Assembly (NCBI GenBank): GCA_900175165.2
Contig: FWWN02000334.1
Coordinates: forward strand, 1 to 64,000
Length of the DNA stretch: 64,000 nucleotides
Direction of reading: 5' to 3'
Origin: Rhizomucor pusillus
Lineage: Eukaryota; Mucoromycota; Mucoromycetes; Mucorales; Lichtheimiaceae
Positions within the stretch are counted from its first letter, which is position 1, and the number at the start of each line of letters is the position of its first letter. The position numbers and the translations under genes were made by a program. Of this stretch, positions 1 to 12,161 are shown in pieces. The notes below the pieces were generated by a model. The model saw only the letters and a program-made list of their open reading frames with translations. It had not been told where the DNA came from and made no database searches.

Positions 1-59
1 TTCGAATCCTCTAATAGACTAACGCTCCTCGAACGAATGGTAGGGATAAAATCAGAACC

Positions 60-1166
60 GACGAGTACGATGTGGAATTTATTTTCAAGAAGCTAAAGCG
101 ACCTCCTCCTAAAGCTCCATTGGAACCAGCTGACATCAATTCCAAGTTCTTGAAAGAAGCAACTATATGAGGTGTTGACCCGGGATTGACGGACATTTTC
201 GTTGCTGTAGATGGTTTTGCAGATGAATGCCATCGTATTCGTTCTGTCAGCGCAAAGGAATATTATGACATGTGTGGGTTCAACAAGGCCGCTGAGAGCC
301 GGAGGAATTTTGGTGAACATAACCCGCAAACGAAGAAAATCATTAATAGCATACCATCAGCCAAGACAGCGTCCTTGGAAAGGTTCAAGGAATCTGCTGA
401 ATATCGAATTGCAAAACACGACGCGATATGTAAATTCTATGGCAAGGATAATCGGTAATGTACAGAAAATCATAATTGTATTATTCGTTCGTCAGATATT
501 TGTTACCCAGATTCATAAAATTAAAAATGTTTTTGTTACCCAGATTCATAAAATTAAAAATGAAGTGTTATATAAAGAAGCAGAAGCCTTTACTGAGATG
601 GCAAAATGTCTCACTACAGGCAGCAACAAGTATTCGCCTGATAATGTGGCAAAAGCAAATGAAGAAGGCTCTACGAAAAAGAAATGGAGGCCCTTGGCGC
701 CGGAAGACAAGACTGATGAGACAAGCATCATTATCGCTTTCGGCAACGGAGCATTTGCAAGTACAATGAAAGGGAAAAGGGCAGTTCCCACCAAAGAGTT
801 TCGAAAAGCATCGAAACAGTCTCCACAGCTGAGAAATCTTGGTCGTCTCCATTTTCACATAAACTTACCTACAAAGTACACACCTGCCTTTTCTAGAAAA
901 CGAAAGTACTGCTGGTGTATGTGGATGAATATCTGACGTCCTAAATATGCCCAAAATGCAAGACGCGAACTGTGGAGAACAAGCGCGAGATCTCAGGTGT
1001 CAATGAAAAGAGTCAGATGACGATCCATGCTGTACTCAGCTGCAACACCTGTCGTACGGTATGGAATAGAGACCACATGGCTGCTATGAATATCCGCGGC
1101 GTTTTCATCCACATGCAACACAACAAGAATGAACGGCCATTAGCATTTAAAATATCCTCCCTGTAA
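60..1166 (+). pseudogene. Decayed Fanzor (eukaryotic TnpB-like RuvC nuclease) gene
   Basis: Fanzors are eukaryotic relatives of TnpB, RNA-guided nucleases carried by transposons. Three frame segments read in order as one such protein. Segment 60-458 contains a RuvC-I-like VDPGLTDIFVAVDG with the Asp at 177-179. Segment about 459-900 (frame +1) contains IIAFGNGAFASTMKGKR, resembling the family's central core. Segment about 900-1166 contains VLLVYVDEYLTS, then zinc-finger pairs CPKC (948-959) and CNTC (1041-1052), then WNRDHMAAMNI with the RuvC-III Asp at 1071-1073. Breaks: TGA at 168-170, a frame change near 459, a frame change near 897-903, and TAA at 942-944 just before the first Cys pair. 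A 33-nt tandem duplication lies at 499-562. The N-terminal part continues left of the window or is lost. The domain order and three RuvC-like motifs make the family call firm; the gene is certainly non-functional as it stands. Confidence 0.82.
499..562. repeat. 33-nt direct tandem duplication inside the Fanzor relic
   Basis: A 31-nt block is present twice, at 499-529 and 532-562, with a period of 33 nt and no mismatch seen. Both copies stay in the same reading frame, giving the 11-residue unit FVTQIHKIKNV twice. It is probably replication slippage after or during decay of the element. Confidence 0.9.
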
Positions 1167-3319
1167 TCAATACCCCTATTTTAAGGTTGAGGTGTGCCTT
1201 AACGCCTCAGTCATACATCTCTTGGATGAATCACTTGTTAAACAGACATTAAAGAAAACATTAAAGCCTCTCTCACCTCTTAAGATCCTCAACGTACTTA
1301 CTACGTCTTCTGTGTTCCATCCTACGAACACACCAGTTTCACACACGGTGTAATGGTAAGGTAACCAAGAATAACGAAAATATATAGAAGATATGGTATT
1401 CTTTGTGTCTATTTGCTTGTTTTCTTGTTGAGACAGGGAGAATGGCCATCGGAGTGCATGTGGAGTCTTTCTCAAGCGGGTCACTATCGCTTGATTTGCA
1501 TATCATACACCTGCTTATTTTCTTCGACCTATTATTTCAGGCCCTACATAAGAATATCCGCGTGGTTTATGCAGAGATGGCATTCTAAATTGTAAAGGGC
1601 TCTTCGATGAGGAGTAGTAGAACTTTAGCTTTTGAATATTTGGATCTTTCGAACTTATGATACCTGTATCTCGTCCATCAATATGGATGCGCTTATAAAC
1701 GTATAGCGTATAACTGCTTGATAAGTCTTGTTATAAACATGTGTGGCATATATCCTCGCCAACACAATGTTCTCAGATGACGCAGGAGACTATTGCAGAT
1801 TGATTTAAATACATCAAGTGAGAACTGAATAGATCTAACTGAAATTTGCATTGAATTGCCATGTATCTTCCACTCTGATATCACAACGGTTCTGGATGTT
1901 GTTCAGGATGAAGTTTGAACTGTGTAGACTTAATGATGCGCTTTGGATTTCGCTGCTGCAGATTGTATATGAAACGGAACAAATTTTTTGACTTGTGAGA
2001 ATAGCTTTATTTACACATTCGTTTCTAATACTTCTTTTTTATGTATGCGTGCCGTTCAGTTCACATCAAGCAAAACAAGGCGAAGGCAACGATATATCCA
2101 GGAACCACAGCGAGGAGGCAGCATCGCCGGTTGCCGAACAGGAGGCGAGTTTCTGCAGACGTTATGATCTGTATCCTCTTTGCGCAGTCATCCTTGCGTG
2201 GATGCGTAACATTGCTAATGATATATATAGGAGCATAAGAGCTAAAAACTGATCCGCCAATGCTGCGCCGTGGAATGCTTGGCCAATAAAGGCACACGGA
2301 GCGGAATACCTACGGAAAAAGCGTCAGTCTTTTGTGGACGTTTTCCCGATGTTGAGAACCTAAGAAGCGGCTCTGCATGCAAAACATTCGGCCAATATAT
2401 AGCAATATTAGTTACTACATAATACAGATAGGACTACCTATTTACACGCGTAACAGTAGATGCTTGCAAACCGCTGGAATTGACATATTAAAAGGATTTG
2501 TGAATCTCCAAGATATATCAACATAAGAAGCTGCCTATATTCAACGATCCATGGAGTACTCTGATGTTGTAGTTGTACGCTAGGTAAGCCATTTGCGATT
2601 GCGCGTCCATAGCACGACATTTCTCAGATTCAGCCAATGATTTGAGGCTTATGCTCGTGCCATGTGAGCATTTAACGCGGTATGCCTCCTATCGCAAATA
2701 ACCAGATAAGGATAATAGTCTTCGTGGAACAGTTGGCCACAGTGAGCTCGATAAAGACATACCAGAATCCTATCCACCTAAGCATTTAAATGACAGTGAA
2801 GCGCACTTGCATCATTGTGAGGACCACGGCGTACTCGTCGCTGCCGACTTTTTCGGTTATGAATACGTGCTCTAATGCAGCGAGAAATTGGGCTGCGGCT
2901 TTTCTTCGGGATCAGATGGGTCATATCGGACCCCATGTCTGTAAACACCTAACTGGGACCTCAAAATGGCGCAGCATTTTCTTGCATATTCCATTGCCGA
3001 CAATGTTAACCCAGTGCAAGTTAATATGGTACGTGGCTCGTTATCTATAAAATGTACGACACACTTTTCTAGTCGTACGGTCTATAGGAATGTGATGCTA
3101 ATTGAGTTGGAGGGTAAGATTTAGCAGGTACTTCATACTGCGGCAAGGTGCATAATACATGCTTGAATGTTGTGCTACCGTGGACCATTGCTGCTGCTGC
3201 GGCGTCGCCAGGGCCCTAAAAAACCAAAAATTTCCAATTTGGCCCGCATCCAATATTGGTATATAGGGCGACTCCAAGCTTATCTCAAATTTTGGCCCTT
3301 TCTTTCCTGCAAGTCGCTC
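1167..3319. other. Gene-free stretch after the Fanzor relic
   Basis: I see no gene here: all frames are broken by stops and no open segment resembles a known family. The right part (about 3167-3319) is open in frame with the ABC transporter and may be its 5' UTR or an N-terminal extension. The left part may hold further decayed element sequence; NIRVVY-type wording near 1555 faintly echoes the Fanzor C terminus but is not enough to call. Confidence 0.6.
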
Positions 3320-6300
3320 ATGACAAGCATTCCGAACGGCGTCTGGCTGGCTTCGGGGCAGGCTGCAACCGCTTGCGGTAGCGCCTTGGTTCTGTCCCTA
3401 CAGCGAGCTTACGACCACAAAACGAAGCGTCGCCAGCCGGAAGAAGGCAACCACGATCACCTCCATCACGACAGAGATCGCGATCTGTCTGTTCCCTTCG
3501 CTGACTACGACCGTCCTGTACGTCTCGCGATCGAAACGACCGTTCTGACTGCTTTGTCGGCATTGAACCTGTATAATTGTACCCAACCTTTCGAGAAAGG
3601 ACAAGAATTATCGATCCTCGCTTCTGCGTTGGTTTTCGTATCGTGGCTCTACACCTCGGCCCTTGCGTGGACAGTCCGCCGGTTCCGCTTGCCAAACGAT
3701 TGGGGTTTTATCTTGAACGTCCATCTGTGTGTGGTATACTTGGGAGCATTCATCAATACCGTTTACGAATTCTACGAATATGTTCAAACTGCGGAATCGT
3801 TGTCGTGGATCCGTGGTGTCCCGCTCCTGATATCCATATTGATGGTGTTCGATTTGCTGTATACAACTGCAACTACACAACGAGGACAGCCATTCTTGGA
3901 TGAAAAGGGTAGACAAGTTTGTGGAGTCAACGTGTCGTCAGTCCTTGGTTTCTTGTACTTCACCTGGATATCACCGCTTGTCGATGTTGCGTACAGAAAG
4001 AAGAAGCTTCATGATGATGATTTGCCGACCTTGCCTCCACTTTACAGAGGCTACAATCTCTATTACATCTTTGCAAGACATCGCGAACGAAGCCTGATGT
4101 ATCGTGTTCTTAGGGCTAACTTGACAGCTCTTGTGTTACAGATTATCATGGCTATCGTTTCTTCGTTGCTGTATTATGTACCTACATACTTTGTCAACAG
4201 AATCCTCTACCTCATCCAAGACGTGGCTTCGGGACGACGCTCAAGTGATGATATAAGCGATGCTTACTTGAATGTTTTGGGACAAGGTCTTTCAATTATC
4301 GTCCTGGGCATCATTGTGGGCCAGTTGTGGTATTGGGGTATGTAAAGTGTACGGCTCTTCACAAATCGTATACTTATCGTTGGTTTCCTAGCTGCATGTT
4401 CACTCCAAGTCCGCATTAAAGCTATGCTCAACATTGAAATCTATCGCAAGACACTGCGTCGCATGGATCTCAGCATCACAACTGGTGACAATGGAGAGGA
4501 GCAAAAACCCGGTGTAAAAGACAAAGAAGAGGATGATAAAGAAGACGAGGATGACTTGACGTCCACTGGCCAAATCGTGAATTTGATGAGCACTGACTCT
4601 AACCGCATTTCCGAATTCAGCACATGGTGGTTCTCGTTCATCGCGGCCCCTACAGAATTGTTTGTCGGCCTTTTCTTCTTGTATCATTTGATCGGCTACT
4701 CCTGCTTCCTTGGTCTGGCTGTCATGATTGTTACTCTGCCTATCAATCACTACAACGCCAAACTTTTCGCCAAGACTCAGGATGCTCTTATGGAGGCTCG
4801 AGACAAACGTGTCAATCTGGTCAACGAAGTCTTACAGGGTATCCGACAGATCAAATTCTTTGCATCCGAGAGAAAATGGCAAAAGAGAGTTATGGATGCA
4901 AGAAGTGTAGAACTTAAGCATTTGAGAACTACATATCTCTCCGACATCGGTTTCAATCTCGTTTGGTCAGGGTAAGTATTGCTGTGTATACTGAAAGTCC
5001 CAAAAATGCGATCTAGTATGTTGATATATCTTAAATTTCAGAACCCCTGTGCTGGTGACCCTCGTCTCATTCATTTCGTACACCAAGTTACAAGGTCATG
5101 AGTTGACCGCACCCGTTGCATTTACTGTATGTAGCATTTTGAGACTGTTAGATTTATTAACGAGATTGACCGACACTGATCTATAGAGCATAGCGGTGCT
5201 GAACGAACTGCGATTTGCCCTGAATGTACTTCCTGAATGCTTCATTGAAGGCCTTCAAATGTGGACAAGTATCAAGCGCATTCAAAAGTATCTTGATCAG
5301 GAAGAAATCGATCCTCCATCGCCAACTACTGCCGAACAGCCTACTCGACTCGCGTTCAACAATGCAACCGTTGCATGGAGCAAAACATCTGGTTCTTCGT
5401 CTACACCATCCTCATCCTTGTCGGATGCCACCCGCTTGGACAGTGATTCTTTTATCCTTAAGGACGTTAATTTGGCTTTCCCCGCCAACGAATTATCCGT
5501 GATCTGCGGCGCTACAGGAACTGGAAAGACTTTACTTTTGCTCAGTCTTCTGGGAGAAAGTGTTATCCTCAAAGGCAGCGTTGATTGTCCCCGAGCCCCT
5601 GTAGCTGATCACGTATCTGCTGATTTTGATAAGCCCGTTGTCATTCCTGATGAAGAATGGATCTTGGAGCATGCAGTCGCCTATGTATCACAAACAGGTA
5701 AATATTTGCATATTTGTTCATCCAAAACAATGATTTACTCAATGTTTTGCAAATTCAGCTTGGCTGCAAAATGCATCTATCCGGGATAACATCCTCTTTG
5801 GCTTGCCATTGAATGAGAAACGGTACCGAGAAACGTTGATTGCCTGTGCTCTTGACAAGGATCTATCATACCTTGAGGATGGTGACTTGACGGAGATTGG
5901 CGAAAAAGGTATTACATTGTCTGGTGGTCAAAAGGCCCGAGTTTCCTTGGCAAGAGCTGTTTATTCGAGAGCCAAGAATGTCTTGATGGACGACGTCCTC
6001 AGTGCTGTAGATGGTGAGCTTACAAAAAGACCATCGCTGTGGGGGAAACTAGCAACTAACCATGCTATTACAGCTCACACTGCAAAGCATTTGTATCAAC
6101 GATGCTTGACTGGACCATTGATGCAAGGACGTACTCGTATCTTGATTACTCACCACGTTAAGCTCTGCCTCGGCGGTTGCGCATACCTTGTTCACATCAA
6201 AGGCGGTCGCACAGATATTGTGGGTACTCCTTCTGAATTGCGCGAATCCAATAGTCTTGCTGCTATACTTGATGAAGAAAAGGATCTCGAGGAAGTAGCA

Positions 6301-8604
6301 GAAGAAGAGACAGTAGAAGATGTAACCGATACCGAGGCTTCGGTTGCAGCCATTGCCGAACTTATGAGCAAGACTCCAAAAGCATTGGTCGAAGAAGAAC
6401 GTAAGTTACATCGCTAGAGGTCATACAGAACGCAGCTTACATATATGTTGAATATGCAGAACGTGCTTCTGGACGTGTTCGTTGGAAGAACTACAAGGAG
6501 TACCTTGGACGTATGGGCGAATGGGGTTTCTGGATCCTTTTGACATTTACCGTTGTGGGTGCTCGTATGCTTGATATTGCTGATAGCTGGTGGATCAAGA
6601 AATGGACTCAGGCCACGGCTCCCAGCTCTGCGGATGGCATGCAATCCAGCTTCGCTATATCTTCGGTGCACATTCCTTCGGCCTCGACCTTTGGCATCAC
6701 TGCAGACAAGGATGTTGATTTCTATCTGGCCATATACGTTGTGATCATGCTCAGCAATGTTATTGTCTGTGCTGCACGGTTCATTGTACTGTATTTTGGC
6801 TCACTGCGCGCGAGTCGTAGACTCTACGAGAAGCTGCTGGAAACCGTCCTTCGTGCTCCCATGCGATTCTTTGATACTACACCTGTCGGTCGTATTCTTA
6901 ACCGTTTCTCCAAGGATTTCGAGACGATTGACACAAGTGTCCCCAATGACCTTATCAACTTTTGGATCGTATCACTGCTTGCTGTAACGTCAATCATAGC
7001 CGTATCGACAGTCATCCCGGCATTCGTGATTCCCATGCTTCTTACCGCCGTGCTTAATATTGCTGCCGGTGCCATGTTCGTTTCCTTGTCGCGTGAACTC
7101 AAGCGTATGGACTCTGTTACACGTTCGCCGATCTTCAGTCACTTCACCGAAACGATCAACGGTGTTTCTACAATCCGTGCATTCGGTGCAACCAGACAAT
7201 TCATGCAGGATATGCTCAAAAAAATTGATAGGAATTCCCGCCCATATTTTTACACTTGGGCTGCGAACCGCTGGGTCAGCCTTCGCTTCAGCTTGATTAG
7301 CGCTATGATCAACGTCGTCGTTGCCTTGATCATCCTTCTTAATTTGAATTGGATCGACGCGTCTGCAGCTGGTTTCTGCTTCTCCTTTGTCCTTCTCTTT
7401 GCGGATCATGTAAGCGCATGCAAGAAATAGATCATACGTATGAAGGAGGCTAATTTTGACTATTTGAAATAGATGTTCTGGACTATCCGCAGATACACAA
7501 CTTTGGAAATGAGCTTCAATGCTATTGAGCGTGTTGTTGAATATGCCGAAATGGAGCAAGAACCGCCTGCTATCACTGACGTTCGACCGCCCACTGGAGT
7601 AAGTTGACCTGCTGCAACGAGCAAATGACTGGAAACTCATATTTTATGAAATCTTCTAGTGGCCCACTGCTGGAAAGATACAAGTTGATGATCTGGAAGT
7701 GCGTTATGCACCTGATCTTGATCCTGTGCTCAAAGGATTGTCATTCACGGTGAACCCACGGGAGAAGATTGGTGTTGTTGGACGCACTGGCAGCGGCAAG
7801 TCGACACTCGCATTATCTTTCTTCCGCTTCGTTGAAGCTAGCCGCGGAAGCATTGTCATTGATGACATTGATATCAAACACCTTGGCACCGAAGACTTGA
7901 GAGGCAATTTGACTGTTATTCCTCAAGGTAAAGTGATATCTCTCCCTCTGATTGCAATGAATTCACGTTCATATGATTATCCTAGATCCTGTCTTGTTTT
8001 CTGGCTCGCTCCGTTCAAACATGGATCCCTTTGACCAGTTCAGCGATGATGAAATCTTTACCGCTCTCCGCCGTGTGCAGTTGTTACCATCGGACGAGCT
8101 TGACGCGGACGTCGTCGACGATGTGAACGCCAACGTTTTCCGTGACCTAGAGACCACTGTGGCTGAAGGTGGCAAGAACTTCTCTCAGGGTCAGCGCCAG
8201 CTGCTCTGTCTTGCTCGTGCTATCTTGAAACGAAGCAAATTAGTTATTATGGATGAAGCTACTGCAAGCGTAGACTTTAAGACCGATCGTGCCATTCAAA
8301 AGGCGATTACCACCGAGTTTGCTGACTCTACAATTTTGTGTATTGCTCATCGCCTTCACACGGTTATCGAATACGACAGAATTTTGGTCATGGACCAGGG
8401 TCGAATCGTTGAGTTCGCTAGGTAAGATGAGAAAGCTATGGAAACAGATAAAGATATTACGATGCTAATCTTTTACATCAATTCAGTCCTCTAGAGCTTA
8501 TTACAAACACTTCTTCTGTCTTCTATACCATGTGTCGCAACTCTGGAGAATTTGACAATCTATTAGAATTGGCAAAAGCAAAACATCAACTTGTAGAAGT
8601 TTAG
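3320..8604 (+). CDS. ABCC-family (MRP/Ybt1-like) full ABC transporter
   Basis: ATP-driven exporter of the ABCC class, probably moving conjugates or bile-acid-like anions into the vacuole; substrate inferred from family only. Exons: 3320-4337, 4392-4971, 5042-5126, 5187-5697, 5759-6013, 6074-6400, 6460-7409, 7473-7598, 7660-7927, 7986-8421, 8487-8604, giving 1557 aa, a normal ABCC length. Order: N-terminal membrane segments, TMD1, NBD1 (Walker A GATGTGKT, signature LSGGQ, Walker [12 protein letters not shown]), TMD2, NBD2 (Walker A GRTGSGKS, signature-like FSQGQ, Walker [12 protein letters not shown], switch His in IAHRL). NBD1 has Asp where the catalytic Glu would be, the usual ABCC asymmetry. 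An acidic linker (about 4525-4560) interrupts TMD1, as in Ybt1-type proteins. The frame is open up to 3167, so an upstream Met is possible. The 60-nt intron at 6014-6073 has no stop and keeps frame. Confidence 0.93.
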
Positions 8605-9330
8605 ACATAAATCGGTGTAAATATATAGATATTTCTTTTGTACCTTTTATTGTCGTGTAATTGTTGACTTGACTTGTGCATGTACTCAATCAATCACAAA
8701 AGAGATTATGGATCCATCTCAGCAGTAAGCTATGATCCATCGAACATGACATTACAGTTTTTCAATATACATAGAAATATCGAAATTTGAGGCCCCGTTT
8801 GTATACTTGTTGCTATGGATATACCAGTTACAACTAGCTAATTAAAAGGTAAATAAGTATAGCTAGATTTTCATTTTTGCATTTGGTAAACTATGAGAAA
8901 TTGTATTCATTATTAATTAGCATTTATATAGGTAAGCAGTGTGCACTTCGCGAGTAGCGAGCAAGAGACGTGCCAATAGCGTAAAAATGATGAGGTGGAG
9001 CGGCGTTTGAATTTGGGAGTAGCGGGCGCCCCGTAAAAGACAGTTCAAGGTGGTTTAGTCGTTCGTTCTCTTTTCTTGCAGACCATCAGCGTGTCATGTA
9101 CGTATACAGCACAGTGAAAAGATACCAAGCGCAAAGAGTGGATAGGTCGATTATTTGGATGATGGATGGATGAAATGATGGATGTGGATGTATCGATTAG
9201 TGTTTGGGCTTGACGCAGGGTATCAAAAATTTTGGTGCTTTGTGAATGTGTGGTTGGGCATGACGGCACAAATGCTGTGTTCGACAAGCAACAGGCTATT
9301 AACAGCAAACCCCTCTTCTCGCTAGTCAGA
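8605..9330. other. Intergenic: ABC transporter 3' region and RPS7 promoter
   Basis: AT-rich in its left half (8750-8930), with no open frame of interest. The right part must hold the RPS7 promoter and 5' UTR; no single motif can be assigned with confidence. Confidence 0.6.
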
Positions 9331-10132
9331 ATGGCTTCTCACAAGATTATCAAGATTGCTGGTGCACAGCCCTCCGACGAATTCGAGCTTACCGTCGCCC
9401 AAGCCCTTGTCGATTTGGAGAACAACGTTCCCGAATTGAAGAAGGAGCTCCGTCCCCTCCAAATCACCGCTGCCAAGGAGGTATGAATCGTCCGTCCACG
9501 TAAACGGCGGGACATCGTTTTCTGGTTGCGAGGAAATAGGTGGGGCTTACGCATATATTGGTTGCTAGGTTGAAGTTGGCCAAGGCAAGAAGGCCGTTGT
9601 TATCTTCGTTCCTGTCCCTCAACAAAAGGCATGGAACAAGGTCCAGGCCAGGTAATTACTTGTTGCCATTATCGAATCGACAGCAGAGATTGTAACCGGT
9701 TGGAAAAAATGTCTATAGATTGACCCGTGAACTCGAGAAGAAGTTCTCTGACCGCCACGTCGTCTTTGTTGCCCAGCGCCGCATCCTTCCCAAGGAGGGT
9801 CGTAAGTCTAGCGCTAAGCAGCCCCGCCCCAGATCTCGCACCTTGACTGCTGTCCACGGTGCCATCTTGGACGATCTTGTGTACCCCTCTGAAATCGTTG
9901 GCAAGCGCACCCGTGTTAAGACCGATGGTTCCAAGACCATCCGAGCGTAAGTTTTGCTAAAAGTTGAGTGCATGAATGAGAGTCTCACTGAAATTCGGTG
10001 GATGATAGTTTCTTGGATGCCAAGGATGCCACTTCTTTGGAATACAAGTTGGACACCTTCAGCTCTGTCTACAAGAAGCTCACCGGCAAGCACGTTGTTT
10101 TCGAGTTCTCTGCCACCGCTGATTTGCTTTAA
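9331..10132 (+). CDS. RPS7: 40S ribosomal protein eS7
   Basis: Component of the small ribosomal subunit, needed for processing of the 18S rRNA 5' region. Exons 9331-9480, 9569-9651, 9719-9946 and 10009-10132 give 194 aa, the usual eS7 length. Family blocks are clear: [13 protein letters not shown] near the N terminus, [38 protein letters not shown], then [20 protein letters not shown] and the terminal [13 protein letters not shown]. The start ATG is the only one that places the conserved N terminus in frame. All introns have GT-AG borders. Strong codon bias (GTC, AAG, CGT) fits a highly expressed gene. Confidence 0.97.
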
Positions 10133-10461
10133 ATGAAACTTCCGCATATCGTGGAGGTTCAAAAAGAAGAAATAAAAAACTTTAATGCATTTTGCACGGG
10201 ATTATACATTTTTTTGGAAATCCAAATTTTGGTGTTGCACGAAAGGGTGGACGAGGAGCAAGGAAGAAAAAAAAACCACTAACACATTGCGTCGGAATGT
10301 GTGCGATCTGACACACAAAGCGACATGCACGGACGTCAAAAAAGCATCGTGCTTTGCAAATCCTTTTTTTCTTTACATCGTTCTTTTTTTCTGTTTTTTA
10401 CTTTCTACCTTTACTTGTTATTTTTTCTTATATTTTCTACACACGCACACACCCAGAGACA
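10133..10461. promoter_or_regulatory. Pyrimidine-rich leader between RPS7 and the stress-protein gene
   Basis: No gene. From about 10365 to 10440 the sequence is almost pure T and C, ending 20-odd nt before the ATG at 10462. Such pyrimidine tracts commonly lie near fungal transcription starts, so this is the likely core promoter or 5' UTR. The left part is the RPS7 3' UTR. Confidence 0.5.
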
Positions 10462-11860
10462 ATGGTGGATCCTGTACAAGTTGCAAGCCCACAGTTGGGT
10501 ACTAGGCGTCCGTCGCGTAATCACTATGATTTACATCTCAAGGAGCTTCCCGCAATCTCGATCTCTCCCGATTTCGTTCTCTCGCCAGGCAACAAGGATA
10601 TGGACCAGTCGGAAGTGTTCAAGCAATTGAATGATATCAAGCCAGAAGACGCGTCTGTGCCGCCGGCAGAGATTCTGCAGCCTCAAGGAAACCACAATCA
10701 CATTGATAACGTTACTCCCTCGGAAGAGCTGACTCCAGCCATACTCTCCTCACCCTCGTCATCCTCGGAAGAAGAAGGATCCTCGGGATCGCAAGAAGAT
10801 ATGGTCGCCAATGAAATGGAAGAGCTACAAAAGGAGCTGGTTCAAGAAGAAAAACAAGAAGAAAAGGAATTGGATGAAGATGGACTTTTCGACGATCCCA
10901 AGCTGCTGGAGACGACCGAAAAAAATCGGCATATTCCTTATCACGATCTGGAACGCAAGGAGACTGCAGAAAAAGTAGACCGGAATCGTGATCCGCGATT
11001 AATATTCACTGCGCCGGTCTTGACCGAGCGTCCGGACAGAGTGCAAGTAACGCAATATTACGGCAAGACAGATGAGATATATCCTCGCCGCCGGAGAATG
11101 TACATGGTGGCATGCGACTTTAGCCGCGAAAGCATAGCGGCGCTTGATTGGACTATGGGAACAATCATGCGAGACGGAGAAGAAGTGCACGTTGTCACTG
11201 TGGTCAATCGCGACGAAGATACGCGGAAAAACAGCAGCAGCAACAACAACAACAACAACAACAACAACAGCAGGAAATTATCGCCAGTGAACGAGGTGTG
11301 TATAAAAAATTATTATCATGCATGCAGGAGCAATGAGCAGAAAAGATGTTGACCCATTTTTTTCTATTTCTAGTTGCACGTTGCATCGATCGGGGTCACA
11401 GACCAAGCAAAGAGTATTTTGGGACAAATGCGATTGTACGATATCAAACTAGTGACGACCGTCATCCGAGGTCGTCCGAAAGAAGTTTTACCCAATTTGG
11501 TAATTATTTGGCTGCTGCTACTGAATTAACCACTTATCGGCCATTATCTCTTAGATTAACGAATTGCCGTTCACGATGGTTGTTTGCGGTTGCCGCGGCC
11601 GAAGCACGATGAAGGAAATGCTCATGGGCTCTATATCTTCGTTTTTGCTGCACAAATCATCCGTACCTGTCTCTGTCATTAGATACCAGAAGAAGAAACA
11701 AAAGAAGGGCAAGAAGCCACAAGCACCGCAATCACTTAGCAAGAGTAAGTTCTACTACTATTGGCCTACGTGTACATATTTTGTACTCACAATTTCTTCT
11801 TTTTTAGGTGTAGAAACTGGTCAACTTGTTGTGGACGAGTTGAGCAGCAAAAAATCATAG
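10462..11860 (+). CDS. Universal stress protein (Usp) domain protein
   Basis: Exons 10462-11295, 11374-11499, 11555-11744 and 11808-11860 give 400 aa. The first 200 residues are disordered, rich in Ser, Glu and Pro. The C-terminal half is a UspA-like fold: first strand MYMVACDFSRESIAALDW, then VHVVTVVN, and at the end FTMVVCGCRGRSTMKEMLMG followed by SSVPVSVIR, matching the G-x2-G-x9-G-S/T nucleotide-binding signature of ATP-binding Usp proteins (here G-R-G/S variants). A run of nine Asn (about 11241-11271) interrupts the domain after the second strand. A basic KKKQKKGKK tail follows. Many fungal proteins have this disordered N terminus plus Usp layout; their role is poorly known, probably stress signalling. 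Confidence 0.85.
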
Positions 11861-12161
11861 CCGCTTTTTTTCATACATTTTCTTGCCAATCCAATGCATC
11901 AATCATTCAATCACTACTTTTTGTAATATATTGCAAAACCATCATTGTACATTGGACTTTGTAAATGATATTTTGAAATACAACGACGTGCATTATATTG
12001 ATCTACAAAGTCGCTTGGCAAAGTCTTGTGGCACCATAGCAACTGACGCGCTGTCAAATTTCATTGGCACGGCTTCCGCTTGCATTTGCATTGGGTTCAC
12101 GTTCCTTTTGTAAGCCTTCCACTGCTGCCCCGCCCGCCTCGAAGCCCATTGCCCTATACTT
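11861..12161. other. Intergenic before ALG5
   Basis: AT-rich 3' region of the stress-protein gene and the short ALG5 promoter. I see no gene, repeat or RNA. Confidence 0.5.

Noticed and set aside
1..30. TTCGAATCC at the left edge resembles a tRNA T-loop (B box)
   Set aside because: No A box or cloverleaf can be built because the 5' part is outside the window, and the stretch directly precedes the Fanzor reading frame.
1176..1590. Open frames on both strands right of the Fanzor relic
   Set aside because: Faint wording similar to the Fanzor C terminus near 1555 only; too short to claim a second copy.
2790..3050. 86-codon frame upstream of the ABC transporter
   Set aside because: No recognisable domain; other frames in the same place look equally protein-like, so no coding signal stands out.
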